Shown here in pieces: positions 34,229 through 43,029 of a stretch of DNA of 64,000 nucleotides; the first letter of the stretch is position 1; each line of letters starts with the position of its first letter. Under the pieces are notes generated by a model. It was given only the letters and a program-made list of their open reading frames with translations, was not told the DNA's origin and made no database searches. A program made the translations under genes and the position numbers. The stretch is from UBA9676 sp963730065. GTDB taxonomy: Bacteria; Actinomycetota; Actinomycetes; Streptosporangiales; Streptosporangiaceae. Location of the stretch: assembly GCA_963730065.1 (NCBI GenBank), contig CAVSQL010000014.1, positions 248,001-312,000 of the forward strand, read 5' to 3'.

Positions 34229-36382
34229 TCAGGAGCTCGTGAGGATGACGAGTTGCTGGGTCGCCCGGGTCATCGCGACATAGCGGTCGACCGTTCCCTC
34301 GATGCCTGTGCCGAACGCCTCGGGGTCGATGAGGACGACCAGGTCGAACTCGAGCCCCTTCGACAGCTCCGGGGTCAGCGACCGGACGCGGGACGTCGGC
34401 TGGAAGGCGGGATCGCCGATGACGCAGGCGATCCCGTCGGCGTGCGCGGCGAGCCAGGTGTCGACAACCGAGCCCAGGTCCGAGGCGGGTCCGTGCACGA
34501 CGGGGATGCCGGTGCTGCGGATGGAGGTCGGCACGTTGGCGTCCGGGAGCACGGCCCGGATGACCGGCTCGGCTTCCGCCATGACCTCTTCTGGCGTCCG
34601 GTAGTTGATGCTCAGGGAGGCTAGGCTGATCCGGTCGAGCCCGACTCGTTCGAGCCGTTCCTGCCACGACTCGGTGAACCCGTGCCGGGCCTGGGCACGG
34701 TCCCCGACGATGGTGAAGCTCCGGGACGGGCAGCGGAGCAGCAGCATCTGCCACTCCGCGTCGGTGAGTTCCTGAGCCTCGTCCACGACGATGTGCGCGA
34801 ACGGGCCGGCGAGCAGGTCCGGGTCCGTGCCGGGCAGTGCGGCCTCATTGACCAGGGCGTCCTGGAAGTCCTCGCCGCGCAGCATCGTCACCAGACCCAT
34901 GCCGTATTCGTCGTCCGCGGCCTCGATCAGGTTGTCGACGACCCGGGCCATCTGCTCGCGTTCGGCGGCGACCGTGGCGTCGTGCTGACGCTTACGTCGT
35001 GATGCCTGCGGGTCGCCGAGCCGCTGCCGTGCTGCGTCCAGGAGCGGCAGGTCGGACACCGTCCAGGCCTGGGCGTCCCCGCGCTGCAGCTTCGCGGCGT
35101 CATCGGGGCTGAGCCAGGGAGCGCACATGCGCAGGTAGGCGGGCACCGACCACAGGTCTCCGACGAGGTCAGCCGCCTCGATCAGCGGCCACACGCGGTT
35201 GAGGGCCGTGCGCAGCTCCCTGTTCTGCAGCAGCGACTTGCGGAGCAGGTCAGCCGGGGCGTGGCCGTCGCGGGAGTCCATCAGGATCGTGAGCAGCTCC
35301 TCCCAGATCTGGTCGCGCGCCTCGTTGTGCGGAGTGCCGGGTTCTGGCGCTTCGAACGCCTCGGCCCAATCGCCGGCGCTCAGCCAGATGTCGGACCAGG
35401 GGGTCTCGACCGTCATCCCCTTGGTGGGTGGCATCTCGTAGAACCTGACGGCCGGCTCGATCGCCCTCACCAGGTCCGCGGACGATTTCAGGCGGGCCAC
35501 GTCCGGGTCGGTCTCGATCGCTGCGGCGGCTCCCTCGGGGACGAGGTCCCGCAGGGTGCAGGTCTGCACGCCCTCCTCGCCGAGGCTGGGGAGAACGTCG
35601 GCGACGTAGGCCAGGTAGGGCTGGTGCGGGCCGACGAACAGCACGCCGCCCCGGCGGTGACCGAGGCGAGGGTCGGCGTAGAGCAGGTAGGCGGTACGGT
35701 GCAGGGCGACGACGGTCTTCCCGGTACCCGGGCCGCCGTCGACGACGAGAGCGCCGCGGGATCCCGCGCGGATGATGGCATCCTGGTCGGCCTGGATGGT
35801 GCCGAGCACGTCCCGCATCCGCGGTGACCGGCTGCTGCCCAGGCTGGCGATGAAGGCGGACTGGTCGTCGAGCGTGGCGCGGGATTCCAGCCCATCCGGG
35901 GTGAACACCTCGTCCCAGTAGTCGCTGATCCGGCCGCGGGTCCAGCGATACCTGCGGCGGCTGGCCAGGCCCATCGGGTTGGCGTGGGTCGCTCCGAAGA
36001 ACGGCTCAGCCGCGGGGGAACGCCAGTCGACCAGCAGCCGGCGGCCCGTGCTGTCGGTGAGGCCAAGCCGTCCGACGTACACGGGCTCGGGATCGTCGGC
36101 GCCGACGATGCGTCCGAGGCACAGGTCCAGACCGAAGCGACGCAGGGTGCGCAGGCGAGCGGTCAGCCGGTGGATCTCCAGGTCCCGGTCCATCGCCTCC
36201 TGGCCTATGCCGCCGGGCGCCTGGCGCATGGCATCGAGGCGATCGGACAGGTCGGCGATCGACTGCTCGAGGCTCTCCGCGATGGCCGCGAAGTGCCGCT
36301 CGTCGCCGGCGATCAGCGCCGGGTCGGCCTTGGCGGCGAGCCGGCCGGGAAGGTCAAACGCGCTGGTAGTCAGAGGGTTCAC
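34229..36382 (-). CDS. helR: HelR-like RNA-polymerase-recycling ATPase (UvrD/Rep fold)
   Basis: Superfamily-1 helicase-like protein of the HelD/HelR group, which binds RNA polymerase, opens its clefts and, in HelR, displaces bound rifamycin to give resistance. Walker A VDGGPGTGKTVVALHRTAYL (about residue 215), Walker B HIVVDEAQELTDAEWQ, INYRTPEEVMAE and VAMTRATQQLVIL are all present; N-terminal LEIHRLTARLRTLRRFGLDL is part of the polymerase-contacting arm. The frame opens at GTG 36403; GTG 36382 begins VNPLTTSAFDLPGR and overlaps the preceding short reading frame as GTGA, and is chosen. A rifamycin-associated element lies 180 bases upstream. Confidence 0.9.
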   Translation of the reverse strand: MNPLTTSAFDLPGRLAAKADPALIAGDERHFAAIAESLEQSIADLSDRLDAMRQAPGGIGQEAMDRDLEIHRLTARLRTLRRFGLDLCLGRIVGADDPEPVYVGRLGLTDSTGRRLLVDWRSPAAEPFFGATHANPMGLASRRRYRWTRGRISDYWDEVFTPDGLESRATLDDQSAFIASLGSSRSPRMRDVLGTIQADQDAIIRAGSRGALVVDGGPGTGKTVVALHRTAYLLYADPRLGHRRGGVLFVGPHQPYLAYVADVLPSLGEEGVQTCTLRDLVPEGAAAAIETDPDVARLKSSADLVRAIEPAVRFYEMPPTKGMTVETPWSDIWLSAGDWAEAFEAPEPGTPHNEARDQIWEELLTILMDSRDGHAPADLLRKSLLQNRELRTALNRVWPLIEAADLVGDLWSVPAYLRMCAPWLSPDDAAKLQRGDAQAWTVSDLPLLDAARQRLGDPQASRRKRQHDATVAAEREQMARVVDNLIEAADDEYGMGLVTMLRGEDFQDALVNEAALPGTDPDLLAGPFAHIVVDEAQELTDAEWQMLLLRCPSRSFTIVGDRAQARHGFTESWQERLERVGLDRISLASLSINYRTPEEVMAEAEPVIRAVLPDANVPTSIRSTGIPVVHGPASDLGSVVDTWLAAHADGIACVIGDPAFQPTSRVRSLTPELSKGLEFDLVVLIDPEAFGTGIEGTVDRYVAMTRATQQLVILTSS

Positions 36383-36501
36383 TCGTTTTCCGGCGGCGCG
36401 CACACCCGCACCTCCGCGCCGAGTGCCCGCAACCGCACCGCGCGTGCCAGCTCGGTTCGACGTGCCCCGCGCGACCCATCGGTCGGCAACAACACACGCA
36501 T
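36379..36501 (-). pseudogene. N-terminal remnant of an MGT-type glycosyltransferase, fused upstream of helR
   Basis: A 40-codon frame from ATG 36501: MRVLLPTDGSRGARRTELAR then AVRLRALGAEVRVCAPPENE and TGA. This closely follows the first 35-40 residues of GT-B antibiotic glycosyltransferases (M-R-V-L-L-x-T-x-G-S-R-G-D ... L-R-x-L-G-x-E-V-R-x-C-x-P-P), after which a normal protein would run another 350 residues. Its stop overlaps helR's GTG. I infer that a deletion joined the promoter and start of a glycosyltransferase (possibly a rifamycin glycosyltransferase, given the element upstream) to helR, or that the stub now acts as a leader peptide. Confidence 0.6.
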
Positions 36502-36560
36502 TTCGCGACCCCCATTTCCGCAGGTTCTGGCCTCGGCCGACGATTCTGCCGCACGACCCG

Positions 36561-36578
36561 GGTCTTGCCGCAAGCCCC
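36561..36578 (-). promoter_or_regulatory. Rifamycin-associated element (RAE)
   Basis: Minus-strand sequence GGGGCTTGCGGCAAGACC contains the palindrome CTTGCNGCAAG with G/C-rich flanks. This matches, from memory, the RAE found before rifamycin-resistance genes (phosphotransferase, glycosyltransferase, monooxygenase, helR) in actinomycetes. It points toward the glycosyltransferase stub and helR, 60 and 179 bases downstream. Predicts induction by rifamycins. Confidence 0.82.
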
Positions 36579-36935
36579 CCGGTGCGCTATATGTTGAAAA
36601 TGGAGGGGAGTGGGTATTCTCCTCTCCCTTGATCGTCCGCTGTGGACGGACAACCTCCTCGCGAAGCGGCGGCATGCCGCGTACGGCGGTGCCGTCGGCC
36701 CAGCACGTGACCAGCACTGGATCGCTCTGGACGGTCTGCCATTACTACGGTCAGAAAAGTCGGAGGCTGGCTCCGCGACCGCCATTGCCGGTTCGCGGTC
36801 ACTGCGCCGGTGGCGCCCTCGCGGCAGGGACGGCTCCGGCAAGCTGGTGAGGGCGGCCCAGGCCCGGCCGGGCAGGTCAGCCAGCTTCCTCCGAGGATTG
36901 GATGGCCGAGGCGTGCCCCCGGACTGCCATTCTGG
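36579..36935. other. Gene-free stretch upstream of the RAE
   Basis: No gene supported on either strand; the open frames have no ribosome sites or recognisable motifs and show mixed codon use. The part nearest the RAE (36580-36600) is AT-richer (GCTATATGTTGAAAATGG) than the surroundings and may belong to the promoter region. Confidence 0.35.
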
Positions 36936-37418
36936 CTACTGGAGCCCGGCGCGGACGGACGTGATGCGCTGCGTGTTGAAGCCGAGCCAATGCATCCGGC
37001 CCACGTAGCGCGCGTGCTCAACCTTGAGGCAGCGGTCCATGATCACCGTCACGCCGCCATCCTCGGCGATCCGCGCGCCCTCCTCGTTGATCACGCCGAA
37101 CTGGCACCAGAGGGTACCCGCGTGGATCGCCACCGCCTCCCGGGCGATCCCCGGCAGTGCATCCGGCGCGCGGAAGACGTTCACGACGTCCACCGGCACG
37201 GGTACGTCCCGCAGGCTCGGGTAGCACGTCTCTCCGAGGATCTCCGTCTCGCGGGGATTCACCGGGATCACGCGGTAGCCGTGCCGCTTGAGGTAGTAGC
37301 CGACGAAGTTGCTGGCCCGCAGCTCGTTGCCCGACAGGCCCACGACCGCGATTGTCGTGGCGGTGTGGAGCACGCGCTGGATCGTCAGCGCGTCCTGGTA
37401 CCGCGTGAGATCGGTCAT
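36936..37418 (-). CDS. CoA-binding domain protein (YccU-like)
   Basis: 160-residue stand-alone CoA_binding Rossmann protein. Motifs: ATTIAVVGLSGNELRASNFV (residues ~20-39), YYLKRHGYRVIPVNPRETEI, VDVVNVFRAPDALPGIAREA and TLWCQFGVINEEGARIAED, ending with the family's DRCLKVEH. Binds CoA; biological role unknown, sometimes linked to sulfur metabolism. It starts 7 bases after the metY stop on the same strand, so it is the third gene of the metX-metY operon. Confidence 0.92.
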   Translation of the reverse strand: MTDLTRYQDALTIQRVLHTATTIAVVGLSGNELRASNFVGYYLKRHGYRVIPVNPRETEILGETCYPSLRDVPVPVDVVNVFRAPDALPGIAREAVAIHAGTLWCQFGVINEEGARIAEDGGVTVIMDRCLKVEHARYVGRMHWLGFNTQRITSVRAGLQ

Positions 37419-37425
37419 GCCGTCG

Positions 37426-38751
37426 CTACCTCCTTCCCGCGGTGGCGGCGACCCGCGCGAAACCCTGCTCCAGGTCCCAGATCAGATCCTCGACGGACTC
37501 GGTGCCGACCGACAGTCGCACCGTCCCTGGCCCGACGCCGGCCGCCCGCAGTTCGTCGTCGCCCAGCTGGCGGTGCGTCGTGCTGGCCGGGTGGATGATC
37601 AGGCTCTTCGCGTCGCCGACGTTCGCCAGGTGGGACCAGAGCGTGACACCGCTGATGAGGCCCTGGCCGCCGGCCCGGCCACCAGCGCAGTCGAACGAGA
37701 ACACCGCGCCGGCACCGCGCGGCAGGTACTTCTCCACGAGCGGCCGGTACCTGCTCCCGGGCAGGCCGGGGTAGGTCACATTCGACGCCAGCTCGTGCGA
37801 CTCGAGGAACGCCGCGACCGCCCGCGCGTTGCCGACGTGGCGTTCCATCCGCAGCGACAGCGTCTCGAGCCCTTGCAGGAACAGGAAGGCGTTGAGCGGC
37901 GCGAGCGCCGCGCCGAGATCGCGCAGGGTCTCGGCCCGGAGCTTCATCAGATAGCCGTACGTCCCGAACGTCTCGTGGAACTGCAGGCCGTGGTAGGCCG
38001 GCGACGGATCCGCGACCACGGGAAACCGCCCGTTGGACCAGTTGAACGTGCCCGCCTCGACGACGACGCCGCCGATGCTCGTGCCGTGGCCGCCGATGAA
38101 CTTGGTCGCCGAGTGGATCACGATGTCGGCGCCCCATTCGATCGGGCGGCACAGGTACGGCGTCGCGAACGTGTTATCCACGATCAGCGGCAGCTCATGC
38201 TCGTGGGCGATGGCCGCCACGGCCTCGAGGTCCAGCACGTTGCCGGCCGGGTTGCCGATGGTCTCGCCGAAGAACGCCTTCGTGTTGCCGCGGACCGCCT
38301 TCTGCCACGCGCCCAGGTCGTCGGGATCGACCCATGTCAGCTCCACATTCATCTTGCGCAGCCAGTGCTTGAACTGGTTCACCGTCCCGCCGTAGAGCGC
38401 CGAAGACGAGACGACGTGGTCGCCCGGCTGCAGCAGCGTGAAGAGCGCGCCTGCCTGCGCGGCGATCCCGCTGGCGAAGGCCACCGCGCCAGCACCACCC
38501 TCGAGGTTGGCCACCCGCTCCTCGAACACCGCCACGGTCGGGTTCATGATGCGCGAGTACGTGTTGCCGTACTCCTGCAGGTTGAAGTATGCCGCCGCCG
38601 ATTCCGGGTCCTCGAACACGTAGCTGGTCGTCTGGAAGATCGGCACGGCACGTGCGCCCGTGTTCGGGTCGGGGCGTTGCCCGGCGTGCAGCTGCCGGGT
38701 CTCGAACCCGAACGCGCGGTCTTCCTCCGGCTGGGAGGGGTTGTCGGTCAC
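37426..38751 (-). CDS. metY: O-acetylhomoserine sulfhydrylase (MetY type)
   Basis: PLP enzyme that converts O-acetylhomoserine and sulfide to homocysteine (direct sulfhydrylation), the penultimate step to methionine. 441 residues, the length of MetY rather than MetB/MetZ. Landmarks: ETRQLHAGQRPDPNTGARAV at the start, GAGAVAFASGIAAQAGALF, the aspartate region LPLIVDNTFATPYLCRP and the PLP-Lys in IHSATKFIGGHGTSIGG. GTG 38751 has GAGGAGG eight bases ahead. metX precedes it by 19 bases in the same direction. Confidence 0.94.
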   Translation of the reverse strand: MTDNPSQPEEDRAFGFETRQLHAGQRPDPNTGARAVPIFQTTSYVFEDPESAAAYFNLQEYGNTYSRIMNPTVAVFEERVANLEGGAGAVAFASGIAAQAGALFTLLQPGDHVVSSSALYGGTVNQFKHWLRKMNVELTWVDPDDLGAWQKAVRGNTKAFFGETIGNPAGNVLDLEAVAAIAHEHELPLIVDNTFATPYLCRPIEWGADIVIHSATKFIGGHGTSIGGVVVEAGTFNWSNGRFPVVADPSPAYHGLQFHETFGTYGYLMKLRAETLRDLGAALAPLNAFLFLQGLETLSLRMERHVGNARAVAAFLESHELASNVTYPGLPGSRYRPLVEKYLPRGAGAVFSFDCAGGRAGGQGLISGVTLWSHLANVGDAKSLIIHPASTTHRQLGDDELRAAGVGPGTVRLSVGTESVEDLIWDLEQGFARVAATAGRR

Positions 38752-38770
38752 GAAGGCATCCTCCTCGACG

Positions 38771-40000
38771 TCACCCGCCGGCCCTGTCGTCGGCCAGGCT
38801 GTGTTCGCCCAAGAACTGGCGGATAATGGGCGTCTGCCGCGCTTCCTCGAGCAGGAAGCAGTCGTGGCCGTACGGTGCCTCGATCACGTGGAAGTCAACC
38901 GGCTTGCCGAGGGCGCGAAGCGCGTCGGCGATCTCGCTCGACGCCGAAGGCGGGTACAGCCAGTCGGAGCTGAACGCGATCAGCAGGGTGCGCGCCGCCA
39001 CGCCGGCGAGCGCCTGCGCGAGCGATCCGCCGCCGTACTGCCGGGCGAGATCGAAATAGGTCAGCGCGCGCGACGTGTAGAGGTAGGTGTTGGCGTCGAA
39101 ACGTCTGACGAACGAGTCGGCCTGGTGCCGCAGGTAGCTCTCGACCTCGAACTCCGGCTCGGTAATCGTGTACCGGATGTCGTCGGCGAACTGCAGCCGC
39201 CGGCCGAACTTGGCCTCCAGCGCCAGCGCGGACAGGTACGTGATGTGGCCGACCATCCGCGCCACACCCATGCCGGCATCGGGCGTGCGGCCCGTGCCGT
39301 AGTACTGGCCGCCGTGCCAGGCCGGGTCGCGCATGATCGCGTCACGCGCGATCGAGTTCCAGGCCACGCCCTGCGGCTGGAGGGCGTGCGTGCTGGCGAT
39401 CGCCACGACGGCATCGACCTGATCAGGAAACAGGATCGCCCACTCGAACGCCTGCATCCCGCCGAGCGAGCCGCCGGCTACCGCCGCGAGCCGCGCGACA
39501 CCAAGTGCGTCCAGGAAAGCACGCTCGGTGCGCACCATGTCCGCGACAGTGATCACGGGGAAGTCCGGCCCGTACGGCTTACCTGCCGCTGGGTCGATCG
39601 ACGACGGCCCGGTCGTCCCGCGGCAGCCACCGAGCAGGTTCGTGGAGACGACGAAGAAGCGGTCCGTGTCGAACGCCTTGCCGGGGCCGATCATCCCGTC
39701 CCACCAGCCCAGCCCCCTGCGGGCGGCACCGTCGCGGTCCTCGGCCCCGAACCCGTCGCGCGTGCTCTCCTCGGGCGGCGTCTTCGCGAAGCCAGCCGCA
39801 TGGGCGTCGCCGCTGAGCGCATGGCACACCAGGATGACGTTGTCGCGCCGGGGTGAGAGGGCACCGTAGGTCTCGTACGCCACGCGGACCGGGTACAACT
39901 CCCGCCCGCAGTCGAGCCGCACCGGCTCCGGCAGGTCAAGATACCGCGTTTCGACCGTGCCAACTGAGCCGGCCGCGAGCGTCGAGGCTGGCTCCGCCAT
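38771..40000 (-). CDS. metX: Homoserine O-acetyltransferase
   Basis: Alpha/beta-hydrolase that acetylates (or in some members succinylates) homoserine, first step of the methionine branch. Nucleophile in VAGGSLGGMQAFEW, Asp in FSSDWLYPP, His in PYGHDCFLLE, plus NLLGGCRGTTGPSSIDP. 409 residues from ATG 40000, which has no ribosome site; TACCAT lies seven bases before and TTGACA at 40034-40039, though their 20-base gap is long, so a leaderless start is possible but not firm. The frame is open 13 codons upstream. Confidence 0.94.
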   Translation of the reverse strand: MAEPASTLAAGSVGTVETRYLDLPEPVRLDCGRELYPVRVAYETYGALSPRRDNVILVCHALSGDAHAAGFAKTPPEESTRDGFGAEDRDGAARRGLGWWDGMIGPGKAFDTDRFFVVSTNLLGGCRGTTGPSSIDPAAGKPYGPDFPVITVADMVRTERAFLDALGVARLAAVAGGSLGGMQAFEWAILFPDQVDAVVAIASTHALQPQGVAWNSIARDAIMRDPAWHGGQYYGTGRTPDAGMGVARMVGHITYLSALALEAKFGRRLQFADDIRYTITEPEFEVESYLRHQADSFVRRFDANTYLYTSRALTYFDLARQYGGGSLAQALAGVAARTLLIAFSSDWLYPPSASSEIADALRALGKPVDFHVIEAPYGHDCFLLEEARQTPIIRQFLGEHSLADDRAGG

Positions 40001-40204
40001 GGGGGCTATGGTAGCCCGGCCTGGCCCGCGTATTGTCAATCATCTCCATAGGGAATCTAGGGGATGGCAATGGGGGATATCGCGACATGGCTACAGTCGC
40101 CAACGGAGTCAACGTGCGGGCACTGCTGGACGCGTGGGAGTACTGAAGGGCCTGCTAGCTGGTTGCCCCGCGTCTCCGGCGTTCCCGCACTGCCTTGGCC
40201 AATG

Positions 40205-40402
40205 TCAGCCCGGCCTGGCCGAGCGCGAAGTCCAGCGTTCGGTACATCCCCGGGTGTCCCGGCAATACCCGCGGACGTCAGCGCAGGCGCTGCCGCCATC
40301 GACCACCATGGAGCCGGCGGACAAGCGGATACCGCACATCCAACAGCGGCTGACCGCGGTTGGCTCTCCCCGAGCGGGGGCCAAATGCTCTTGATCAGCC
40401 AT
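40205..40402 (-). CDS. Small Cys-rich actinobacterial protein
   Basis: 65 residues from ATG 40402, with AAGGTGAG ten bases before. The product has two Cys pairs: SRCWMCGIRLSAGSMVVDGG followed by SACADVRGYC and a third near CTERWTS. This C-x-x-C ... D-x-R-x-Y-C ... C-T-E-R-W-T pattern recurs, as I recall, in short actinomycete proteins of unknown function; zinc binding is likely. Flanks 40040-40204 and 40403-40590 show nothing else. Confidence 0.6.
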   Translation of the reverse strand: MADQEHLAPARGEPTAVSRCWMCGIRLSAGSMVVDGGSACADVRGYCRDTRGCTERWTSRSARPG

Positions 40403-40590
40403 GATCAGCTCACCTTGGTGCCGACCGTGCTCCCCCTGAGCGGTCATTCAGCGATTGTCGCACGTTTCCCCGCCGCTCACCGGTAATCCCTCATGCCCGG
40501 GGGCGCTGCACTGGCCCGGCTTCCCCCGGCTCTTGACCAGCGGTCATTCGGACAGTTGCGATCTTGAGGTGATCGTCTTGGAAGCGAGCG

Positions 40591-41586
40591 CTACCGGATG
40601 ATGAGCACCCTGTCACGACGCGGGACCAGCTCTCCGATCACTGGCGCTCCCGGCAGCTCTCCGGCTACGAGCAGTCCGCCTGATGTCTGGGCGTCCGCGA
40701 GCAGGAGCAGGTCTTCCTCGCCCACCGCGCCGGTGTCGGTGTGCGGGAGCACCCATTCGAGGTTGCGGCGGCTCCCGCCGGGCATGTGCCCGGCCCGCAT
40801 GGCCGCTCGCGTGCCCTCGATGAGCGGCACCGCCGCGTGGTCGACCACCGCGGTGACCCCGCTGGCCCTGGCCAGCTTGAACAGGTGGCCGAGCAGTCCG
40901 AATCCGGTCACGTCGGTGGCACACCTGATCCCGGCGGCGAGCGCCTGCCGGCTGGCGTCGGCGTTCAGCGTGGTCATCACGTCGATCGCCGCCGGGCTGA
41001 CCTCGCCCGTCGCCTTGTGCCAGGCGTTGAGCACGCCGGTGCCGATCGGCTTGGTCAGGCTGAGCGGCAGGCCGGGCTGCCCGGCGTCGATCCGCAGCAG
41101 CGCGGCCGGATCGGCGACACCGGTCACGGCCATGCCGTACTTGGGCTCGGGATCGTCGATACTGTGCCCGCCGGCCACGTGACAATGCGCCGCGCATCCC
41201 ACATCCAGGCCGCCGCGCAGCACCTCCGCCGCCAGTTCGGTAGGGAGCTTGTCGCGTGGCCAGCCGAGCAGGTTCAGCGCGACCAGCGGCTCGCCGCCCA
41301 TCGCGTAGATGTCGGACAGGGCGTTGGTGGCGGCGATCCGGCCGAACGTGTAAGCGTCGTCCACGACCGGGGTGAAGAAGTCGGCGGTCACCACGACCGC
41401 CATGGCCGGGCTGACCTGCACCACGGCGCCGTCATCGCCGTTCTCGACTCCTACCAGCAGGTCCGTGCCCGGGCCGTCGGGCACGAGCCTGCTTACTGTC
41501 TCCTCCAGCTCGCCTGGCGGGATCTTGCAGGCACAGCCGCCGCCGCGCGCATACTGCGTCAGTCGGAAACCATCCGGACCGGTCAT
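40591..41586 (-). CDS. selD: Selenophosphate synthetase (selenide, water dikinase)
   Basis: Makes selenophosphate from selenide and ATP, the selenium donor for tRNA-Sec. 331 residues. The flexible N-terminal loop GGCACK carries the catalytic Cys (residue 18, TGT) and Lys 21, matching E. coli Cys17/Lys20; it is a Cys, not a Sec, form. The AIRS fold follows: ENGDDGAVVQV, GRIAATNALSDIYAMGGEPL, AGGHSIDDPEPKYG and the C-terminal DVTGFGLLGHLFKLARASGV. It reads away from tRNA-Sec, whose start is 104 bases beyond its ATG. Confidence 0.97.
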   Translation of the reverse strand: MTGPDGFRLTQYARGGGCACKIPPGELEETVSRLVPDGPGTDLLVGVENGDDGAVVQVSPAMAVVVTADFFTPVVDDAYTFGRIAATNALSDIYAMGGEPLVALNLLGWPRDKLPTELAAEVLRGGLDVGCAAHCHVAGGHSIDDPEPKYGMAVTGVADPAALLRIDAGQPGLPLSLTKPIGTGVLNAWHKATGEVSPAAIDVMTTLNADASRQALAAGIRCATDVTGFGLLGHLFKLARASGVTAVVDHAAVPLIEGTRAAMRAGHMPGGSRRNLEWVLPHTDTGAVGEEDLLLLADAQTSGGLLVAGELPGAPVIGELVPRRDRVLIIR

Positions 41587-41689
41587 GCGGTCAAATGTAG
41601 TGCCGCCCGAACCCGCCTTCGCTCACCGGGCCGGGCGTACCCGCGCACCGGATGGCGGGCGCCGCCCGGGCACGGGTAACGTCGGGCCC

Positions 41690-41782
41690 GGAGGCGTCCG
41701 GGTGCCTGGTGGCCCCCCCGGTCTTCAAAACCGGTGGGCGGCGCGTCGCGTCGCCGGCGGGTTCGATTCCCGTCCGCCTCCG
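41690..41782 (+). tRNA. selC: tRNA-Sec (anticodon UCA)
   Basis: 93 bases: acceptor GGAGGCG (41690-41696) pairs with CGCCTCC (41775-41781), the anticodon stem CCGGT/ACCGG surrounds loop CTTCAAA with anticodon TCA at 41725-41727, the long variable arm (GGGCGGCGCGTCGCGTCGCC) is typical of Ser/Sec tRNAs, and the T-loop is GTTCGATTCC. CCA is not encoded. It reads UGA as selenocysteine with SelB. Confidence 0.96.
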
Positions 41783-41864
41783 CTGATCCGCTGGGGTGCA
41801 CCGGGTGTCTGCGGCTCGGCGCTGGAAGCTTCGCTGACTCCCATCTTCCAGCGGGAAGGGCCAT

Positions 41865-41940
41865 TATATGTTGCTATTCGACAAGCAACTTAGCTGGGCA
41901 GCTATATGTTGTCATGCGCAAAGCAACTTAGTTGGCGGCT
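41865..41940. repeat. Two adjacent 38-bp degenerate repeats
   Basis: Units 41865-41902 and 41903-41940 both run TATATGTTG, then an 8-10 base variable core, AAGCAACTTAG and TGG. Each can fold through GTTG/CAAC; in the first unit GTTGCT pairs with AGCAAC perfectly. AT-rich against the local background. Lies between tRNA-Sec and the frameshifted Tat gene. Operator pair or RNA hairpins; role unknown. The rest of 41783-42064 shows no gene. Confidence 0.55.
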
Positions 41941-42064
41941 GATGGAGGCTGAAGCCAGCCATCGACGCTGCGCGCAGGACGGGAAATACTTCGCCGGCCT
42001 CTTTACGGGTAAACGATGCGGCGTTACAGTCACGAAAGGGTTTCGGCTCGGCTTAGGGGGAGCC

Positions 42065-42971
42065 ATGCAAGAGTTCCGGATAGACAGCACTGGATCGCCA
42101 GTCTCATTAGACTCACTGTCGTCAGCACACTACGCCCGGCACAGGTTCTCGCGGCGCGCGTTCATCGGCGGCGCGGCGGCTGCCACCGGAGCCACGCTGG
42201 GCAGCGGTCTACTCTCGCCTGCCGCCGCCTTGGCCTGGCAGACCCAGCCCGCACCCAAGCCGACGACCGCCGTAACCACGATCAACGGGGTCGATTTCCA
42301 CTTCACCTCCTTCGGGCCGGGCGTGGACCCATCATCGATCACCGATTTCAGGGGCCTTGTCGGCGTCGCAGACGTGCGGGGAACCGGGACCGCCAGGAAA
42401 CCCGACGGCAGCGTAGAGACGCTCTTGTTCGACACCGATATGCGCTTCATGAAGGGCGTCTACGTCGGCCAGGATGGCGCCGTTCACACGGGGGACGTTC
42501 GGTTTCGTTTGACTGGACCTCTACCGAGGTCAGTTTGACTTCACAAACTTCACCACCCAGGTTCACGACTTCGACCCGGGGATCCATCCCTATCCGAGTG
42601 GCTTGTTCTGGACGGTCCCGCTTCAGCGCGACGCCGTGAGCGTCGATCTGCGTCAGGGCAAGGCGCGGATGACGGCCGGGCATCTCCAGGCCAGGGACTT
42701 TTTCAATATCCCCAACGCCCTGTTCCGCACCCAGCACCCGGTGTCCGTCGGCGCGACTGTGTCGTTCGACATTCGCTGGCTGGGTCCGGCCACAGGCCCT
42801 TCGGCGGTCACCAGCCCGCCAGGCTCCTCCGGCCATGTGTTCATGAGCCCGGTCACGATGACGTGGTCGGCGAAGACCGCCCGGGGATTCAGATTCCGGT
42901 CGAATCCGTCCGGTACGACGAGCTTCTTCGGCCAGCTCGGTCACGTGAGGAACGGGATCTTCTCCCATTGA
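42065..42971 (+). pseudogene. Tat-secreted protein of unknown family, frameshifted
   Basis: ATG 42065 opens a frame whose residues ~20-50 are a twin-arginine signal: RFSRRAFIGGAAAATGATLG, hydrophobic stretch, then AWQ as likely cleavage site. The mature part (TINGVDFHFTSFGPGVD onward) is clear to about 42510 and then falls out of frame, ending at TGA 42536. Shifting one frame, coding sense resumes at once with LDLYRGQFDFTNFTTQVHDF and runs to TGA 42971, giving about 300 residues overall. Either a real disabling indel near 42505-42515 or a sequencing error. Family not recognised; exported and folded in the cytoplasm first, so it may bind a cofactor. Lies just upstream of selA. Confidence 0.7.
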
Positions 42972-43029
42972 AGGAGCGGTAACACGGCGCGAATGGCCGC
43001 CGGCCGCGGCGGCCACTAGGGTCGCGGTT

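Noticed and set aside
40064..40486. 140-codon plus-strand frame after metX
   Set aside because: No motif or ribosome site; the minus-strand Cys-rich gene at 40205-40402 has both.
40591..41586. SelD as a selenoprotein
   Set aside because: The active-site codons are TGT and TGC, so this is the Cys form.
42536..42538. TGA ending the first half of the Tat gene as a second selenocysteine codon
   Set aside because: The same frame after this TGA shows no coding sense, whereas the next frame does; a frameshift explains it better.
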